Positions 24,627 to 35,000 of a stretch of DNA of 35,000 bases are shown here, piece after piece. Source of the DNA: an uncultured Eubacteriales bacterium (lineage in GTDB: Bacteria; Bacillota; Clostridia; Christensenellales; CAG-138); contig CACWYB010000018.1 of assembly GCA_902765005.1 (NCBI GenBank), positions 1 through 35,000 of the forward strand. Reading direction: 5' to 3'. Positions within the stretch are counted from its first letter, which is position 1, and the number at the start of each line of letters is the position of its first letter. Made by a program: the position numbers and the translations under genes. The notes beneath the pieces were generated by a model. That model was given only the letters and a program-made list of their open reading frames with translations, made no database searches and was not told where the DNA came from.

Positions 24627-24934
24627 ATGACAGATCACAAGGATGTATGCATCCTAAGCCCGGATCAACCGGAATCGGCCAATGGCGGTACAAGCGCCCT
24701 CGGTATTTACAGACCGGGGTTTCGCTACAAGTAGGAGACGCTGCAGTTTTTTAAAAAATGTGTCGGCGTAGCTGTTTATCTATGAGTGCACAAAGTGCGG
24801 TCAAATTAGAAAAATATATGACTCCGATGATAATATCCCTTGGCGGCAATAAGTATGAGGATCAGTACAGATGTAAGTATTGCGGATGTATTATATTCAG
24901 TACATATATTGATAAATCCAGCAAGGCGAGATAA
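24627..24934 (+). pseudogene. broken small zinc-ribbon protein
   Basis: ATG 24627 with GGGAGA 8 bp upstream opens a 35-codon frame ending at TAG 24734. In other frames downstream I read FIYECTKCGQIRKIYD (24775-24852) and NKYEDQYRCKYCGCIIFS (to TAA 24934). Together they carry two CxxC motifs in the order of a zinc ribbon, but in three frames, so at least two shifts and a stop separate them. The DNA is clearly more AT-rich than the neighbours. I read it as decayed acquired DNA; the first 35 codons could alternatively be a real short peptide. Confidence 0.45.
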
Positions 24935-24955
24935 ACGAAGAAGTTGAACAAACAA

Positions 24956-25102
24956 TCATATTTGTTCTCCATTCGTTGAAATTAGGTTCTTGGGTGCACT
25001 TCCCACCGAAGCGGTGCGATACGCAGGCAAAAAAACAGAGCAAAAGCCCTGCCAAACGAATTGCGTAAACGTTCCACCGTTCTCTTCGAAATAGGACTTC
25101 AT
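24956..25102 (-). pseudogene. TnpV-like transposon protein, N-terminal remnant
   Basis: The minus-strand frame starts MKSYFEENGGTFTQ after a GGGAGG ribosome site. This resembles the start of TnpV, a small protein carried by Clostridia transposons of the Tn4451 type. The following residues do not continue like TnpV, and the frame ends after 48 codons, so it is truncated or frameshifted. No recombinase gene is left nearby. It marks the 24440-25286 stretch as a former mobile element. Recognition rests on about 14 residues only. Confidence 0.4.
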
Positions 25103-25286
25103 TTTCAATACCTCCCGTGATAAAATGAATTGCGGCTACCTGCAGGATATAACTCCTTTCCGATAGCCGCATTGTTTCTTTCATTTACCGCAGAAGGATC
25201 ATCTCGCAGCTATTCTGTAGTAGTGGTTTGAAAACCACCCTTTACAGAGTACAGCTTCTGCCAACCTTTGCTGGCAGCCTTACTGT
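25103..25286. other. intergenic remainder of the accessory patch
   Basis: Contains small inverted repeats (GTGGTTT with AAACCAC near 25225, TGCCA with TGGCA near 25260). I find no complete gene and no convincing terminator or attachment site. Confidence 0.4.
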
Positions 25287-25844
25287 TTACACCTTGGCGC
25301 TCCTTCGCAATAGCTCCGTCAGGCTCTCGCACAGGGTGCGGATGAGGGCGTCGGTGTCCTGGGAGAGCGGGGCCTTGCGGGGCCGGCCGGGGCCCGAGAG
25401 GCTGGGGGCGTAGGGGTCGAACACGGGGCCGTGGGCCTGCTGCAGCTCCTGCCGGGCCCTGTCCACCAGGCCGGGCCGGTTCTTGATGAGGGCCCGGTAC
25501 TTGTTCTGATACCGGAGCATCCGCCGGGTGTCCCCCTCTGCGATGCGCAGCGTGCAGGCCCGCACGGACTCCCCGGCGGACCTGGCCAACAGCACGGTCT
25601 TGAGCAGGGAAAGGCTCTCCTCCTCGGAGAAGGGCAAAAAGGCGGGTCCCGCGGCGGCCCGGTTTCCGGCGTAGTAGTGGTTCCGTACGCTGTTGGGCCG
25701 GCGGCCCGTCTGCTCCGCGGCCTGCAAGAAGGCGGTCTTCAGCGGCTCCCCCGCGGCCCGGCACCGGGTCACGGCGTCGTGGAGCAGGGCCTCCTCGGCG
25801 CTGTCCCAGCCGGTCTTGCGGCGGGCGATCATGGCTTGTTCCAT
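25287..25844 (-). CDS. Myb/SANT-like DNA-binding protein
   Basis: A 185-residue protein. Residues about 8-60 (TGWDSAEEALLHDAVTRCRA, FLQAAEQTGRRPNSVRNHYY) have the tryptophan start and the three-helix spacing of RsfA/Myb-SANT-like domains found in Clostridia regulators. The remainder is helical and basic with a conserved-looking ALIKNRPGLVDRARQEL piece; a proline-rich linker GPGRPRKAP near residue 155 may touch DNA. I infer a transcription regulator with unknown targets. It is transcribed away from rpoB. Start at ATG 25844 with AGGAAG about 10 bp upstream. The gene ends at the border of the accessory patch. Confidence 0.65.
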   Translation of the reverse strand: MEQAMIARRKTGWDSAEEALLHDAVTRCRAAGEPLKTAFLQAAEQTGRRPNSVRNHYYAGNRAAAGPAFLPFSEEESLSLLKTVLLARSAGESVRACTLRIAEGDTRRMLRYQNKYRALIKNRPGLVDRARQELQQAHGPVFDPYAPSLSGPGRPRKAPLSQDTDALIRTLCESLTELLRRSAKV

Positions 25845-25969
25845 AGGTATATCGCTTCCTTTCCAATAGAATCTCTGGTCAGTGTGGACCGAAATGGGCC
25901 CCTCCCATACCAAGGTATGCATGGGTTTGGACGGTTAGAAAAATATTGCGCGATTGTAAAAAATATTTC

Positions 25970-25998
25970 TTGACAGCTTGTAGACACAGTGATATTAT
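25970..25998 (+). promoter_or_regulatory. strong sigma-A promoter for rpoB-rpoC
   Basis: TTGACA (25970-25975), 17 bp, TATTAT (25993-25998), with an AT-rich UP-like element at 25936-25969. The leader of about 125 nt contains a CCTCT/AGAGG stem near 26050-26070. No rplJ-rplL genes precede rpoB, so this promoter probably drives the unit. Confidence 0.85.
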
Positions 25999-26132
25999 TC
26001 TAAGTCGCATTATGATAGCTAAACTGTCGGCGTATGCCCGTAATTTCCCCTCTCCGGGGGCGGGGCAGAGGCCGAAGGGCGCCATCATGGTAAACCAAAG
26101 TCGGTGCAACGGCATCAGAAGGAGTGTACGAG

Positions 26133-29855
<3,723 letters not shown>

Positions 29856-29869
29856 TATAGGCTGGGTAA

Positions 29870-33368
<3,499 letters not shown>

Positions 33369-33392
33369 CCATCACCACCTTCGGAGGCGCGC

Positions 33393-34145
33393 ATGGAACG
33401 GGAATTGACCAACCGAAATTGCCCCCTATGGGGGTCCGAGACCTGTGCTCGGCTCAACATGCGCGCTTGCCGAGGCTGCCCCGCCGAGGAGAAGGACGCC
33501 CTTGAGGCGGACCAGATCCGGGCGGATGTGGACCAGCTCTATGCCCTGCTGCCCCCGGAAGGCGTTGCCTCCCTGTTCACGGGCGAACGCTGCACCCTGT
33601 GCCGGGGCGAGCGGAAGGGGAAGCGGACCTGCTACGGCCTCTACGACATGGGCCATGCGGATCCCAGAGCCCAGAAAAAGAAGCTGAGCCTCTTTCGGGG
33701 CAAGGCCGGCGGGTTTTTGATCCCCCTGCAGTTTGGCTGCTGCGACGGGTGCCGCCGGCGCTATCAGCTCCTGGGCTGGCTGCCCTCCCTGACCGTCATC
33801 CTCTGTCTGGGTTTGGCCCTTGCCATCGTGGCCCAGGAGCCGGTGGCCCAGAGCCTGCGGGCGGTGTGGCGGGGGCTCCCCCTGCTGACGCTGCTGATGG
33901 TGGCGGCGATCAGCTTCGCGGCGGGAAAGGTGCTGGTGAAGGTCCTGCGGGATCGCTTCAACCAGCTCACCTACATGGACCTGAAGGATCATCCCATGGT
34001 CCGGCGCATGAGCGCCCTGGGCTGGGAGGGCCTGCAGGAGGGGAAGTATCCCCAGCCCGTGTTCACCCGCCAGCGCCTGACGAACGGCGTGGGCACCCTG
34101 GCCCCGGAGGAAAGTTTCGAAGGCGACGGCAAAATTTCGGATTGA
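33393..34145 (+). CDS. Cys-rich membrane protein between rpoC and rpsL (unknown function)
   Basis: A 250-residue protein I do not recognise. The N-terminal 130 residues hold three Cys groups (CPLWGSETCARLNMRACRGC, CTLCRGERKGKRTC and CCDGC), which look like metal-binding knuckles. Two membrane helices follow (about residues 131-150 and 160-190), then a basic C-terminus. In Bacillus this place is taken by the L7Ae-like ybxF gene. Good ribosome site (GGAGG, 6 bp) and a 24-bp gap to rpoC suggest co-transcription with RNA polymerase. Its stop codon overlaps the -35 of the next promoter. Confidence 0.75.
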   Translation: MERELTNRNCPLWGSETCARLNMRACRGCPAEEKDALEADQIRADVDQLYALLPPEGVASLFTGERCTLCRGERKGKRTCYGLYDMGHADPRAQKKKLSLFRGKAGGFLIPLQFGCCDGCRRRYQLLGWLPSLTVILCLGLALAIVAQEPVAQSLRAVWRGLPLLTLLMVAAISFAAGKVLVKVLRDRFNQLTYMDLKDHPMVRRMSALGWEGLQEGKYPQPVFTRQRLTNGVGTLAPEESFEGDGKISD

Positions 34146-34170
34146 CAATTTGCCGTCAGCCTGATACAAT
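34142..34170 (+). promoter_or_regulatory. sigma-A promoter of the rpsL-rpsG (str) operon
   Basis: TTGACA (34142-34147), 17 bp, TACAAT (34165-34170). The -35 overlaps the stop codon of the preceding gene. Confidence 0.88.
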
Positions 34171-34185
34171 TTGGTTTCGCAGTGT

Positions 34186-34222
34186 ATGGGGAGACCCATG
34201 CGCTGCTGTTGCGGCTTTTTTT
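34186..34222 (+). terminator. two hairpins and a T7 run in the str leader (possible attenuator)
   Basis: About 9 bp after the expected start site: ATGGG-GAGA-CCCAT (34186-34199), then GCTGC-TGTT-GCGGC (34202-34215 including a flanking G) followed by seven T residues. The second has the form of an intrinsic terminator, located before rpsL. It may attenuate the operon; a later weak promoter (TTGCAG, 17 bp, TAGATA near 34279-34307) could serve beyond it. Confidence 0.6.
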
Positions 34223-34338
34223 GAACCGGCCGGGGTTTAGGCCCCCTACAAACGGACAATACTCTCTACGAATTGGGTTGCAGAGAGATTGAAATAACAA
34301 TAGATATATTTTTCATCATTCTATCAGGAGGAATTCTC

Positions 34339-34713
34339 ATGCCGACCATTAACCAGTTGGTTCGCAAGGGCCGTGAGCAGGTGCAGTACAAGTCCAACGC
34401 GCCTATCCTCAAGCAGTGCCCTCAGCGCAGAGGCGTTTGCACGGCGGTCCGTACCATGACCCCGAAAAAGCCTAACTCCGCGCTTCGTAAAATCGCCCGT
34501 GTCCGTCTGACCGACGGCCTCGAAGGTACCGCCTACATCCCCGGCATCGGCCACAACCTGCAGGAGCACTCCGTGGTGCTCATCCGCGGCGGCCGTGTCA
34601 AGGACCTGCCCGGCGTCCGGTACCACATCATTCGCGGTACCCGCGATGCGGCCGGTGTGGCCAACCGCCACCAGGCTCGCTCCCTCTACGGCGCCAAGCG
34701 CCCCAAGAAATAA
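34339..34713 (+). CDS. rpsL: 30S ribosomal protein S12
   Basis: S12 lies at the decoding centre of the small subunit. The 124-residue protein starts [14 protein letters not shown] and contains [40 protein letters not shown] and [12 protein letters not shown]. The lysines at the two classical streptomycin-resistance sites (in TPKKPNS and RVKDLPG) are the sensitive, wild-type residues. Start fixed by AGGAGG 8 bp upstream. The rpsG gene follows after 12 bp with AAGGAGG. Confidence 0.98.
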   Translation: MPTINQLVRKGREQVQYKSNAPILKQCPQRRGVCTAVRTMTPKKPNSALRKIARVRLTDGLEGTAYIPGIGHNLQEHSVVLIRGGRVKDLPGVRYHIIRGTRDAAGVANRHQARSLYGAKRPKK

Positions 34714-34725
34714 GGAGGTACACCT

Positions 34726-35000
34726 ATGCCTAGACGTGGATTTATCCCCAAGCGGGAAGTGCTTCCCGATCCTATCTATAAGAGCACCGTGGTCACCAAG
34801 CTCATCAACCAGGTCATGCTGGACGGCAAGCGGGGCGTAGCCCAGGCCGCCGTGTATGAAGCGTTCGACACCATCGCCGAGAAGACCGGCCGTCCCGCCC
34901 TCGAAGTGTTCGAGGAGGCCATGAACAACATCATGCCCGTGCTGGAAGTCAAGGCCCGCCGCGTCGGCGGTTCCACCTACCAGGTCCCCATCGAGATCCG
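34726..35000 (+). CDS. rpsG: 30S ribosomal protein S7, N-terminal part (runs off the window)
   Basis: S7 binds the 3' major domain of 16S rRNA and nucleates head assembly. The visible 91 codons read [20 protein letters not shown], then [20 protein letters not shown] and [20 protein letters not shown], all typical. In other bacteria S7 represses its own operon by binding the mRNA; whether it does so here cannot be seen. The remaining part and probably fusA follow outside the window. Confidence 0.98.
   Translation, partial: MPRRGFIPKREVLPDPIYKSTVVTKLINQVMLDGKRGVAQAAVYEAFDTIAEKTGRPALEVFEEAMNNIMPVLEVKARRVGGSTYQVPIEI

Noticed and set aside
24440-25286. Intact insertion sequence or integrated element
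   Set aside because: No transposase or recombinase frame, no paired terminal repeats and no target duplication are visible; only remnants.
34339-34713. Streptomycin-resistance change in S12
   Set aside because: Both classical lysines are unchanged.

Overview
The window looks like a piece of a GC-rich chromosome (around 60% GC by eye) from a low-motility, Gram-positive-type Clostridia lineage (Oscillospiraceae/Christensenellales-like). Reasons: a Bacillus/Clostridium-type GSI glutamine synthetase, the holB-ricT (yaaT) pair, Shine-Dalgarno sites of AGGAGG type, a Firmicutes-style rpoB-rpoC-rpsL-rpsG block, a LytS-type kinase and a TnpV-like remnant. Several features suggest a metagenome-derived assembly (see rpoB/rpoC).

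Layout. 1-1798 (minus): glnA followed by the start of glmS, with a terminator/antiterminator-like leader before glnA. 2080-5108 (plus): a small membrane protein, a small unknown protein, holB and ricT, ending in a clear terminator. 5182-6126: a DMT-type permease. 6127-6493: no gene, a cluster of hairpins between convergent genes. 6494-9646 (minus): a LURP-one-like protein, a DUF3592-like membrane protein, a response regulator and its LytS-type histidine kinase. 9837-24439 (plus): a secreted SH3 protein, then a long probable operon with a GAF-ABC ATPase, FtsX-type permease, PreA-like flavoprotein, membrane-anchored HAD phosphatase/VanX-type dipeptidase fusion, YkuD L,D-transpeptidase, acyltransferase-3 protein, PAP2 phosphatase and HAD lipoprotein, then a duplicated-domain secreted protein and a DUF3089 esterase. 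24440-25286: a decayed, AT-richer accessory patch (zinc-ribbon fragments, TnpV-like start). 25287-25844 (minus): a Myb/SANT-like regulator. 26133-35000 (plus): rpoB, rpoC, a Cys-rich membrane protein, rpsL and the start of rpsG.

The main discovery candidate is a signalling circuit. The response regulator has a REC domain joined to a winged-helix output domain of the SARP/BTAD type. Three promoters in the neighbourhood carry two direct copies of CTTTGGACA (or a one-base variant) with 11-bp periodicity, the downstream copy lying exactly 8 bp from a good -10 hexamer and no good -35. This is the architecture known for Streptomyces SARP activators. The three promoters drive the DUF3592/LURP pair, the secreted SH3 protein and the large envelope operon. 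The operon combines a D-Ala-D-Ala dipeptidase-like domain, an L,D-transpeptidase, lipid-phosphate and HAD phosphatases and an ABC exporter, so I infer a cell-wall remodelling or envelope-stress response; its inducer is unknown.

A caution: rpoB and rpoC are interrupted four times (one 26-bp tandem duplication, three apparent losses of about 34-47 bp), each time at a hyper-conserved segment. I consider assembly error more likely than real gene decay.
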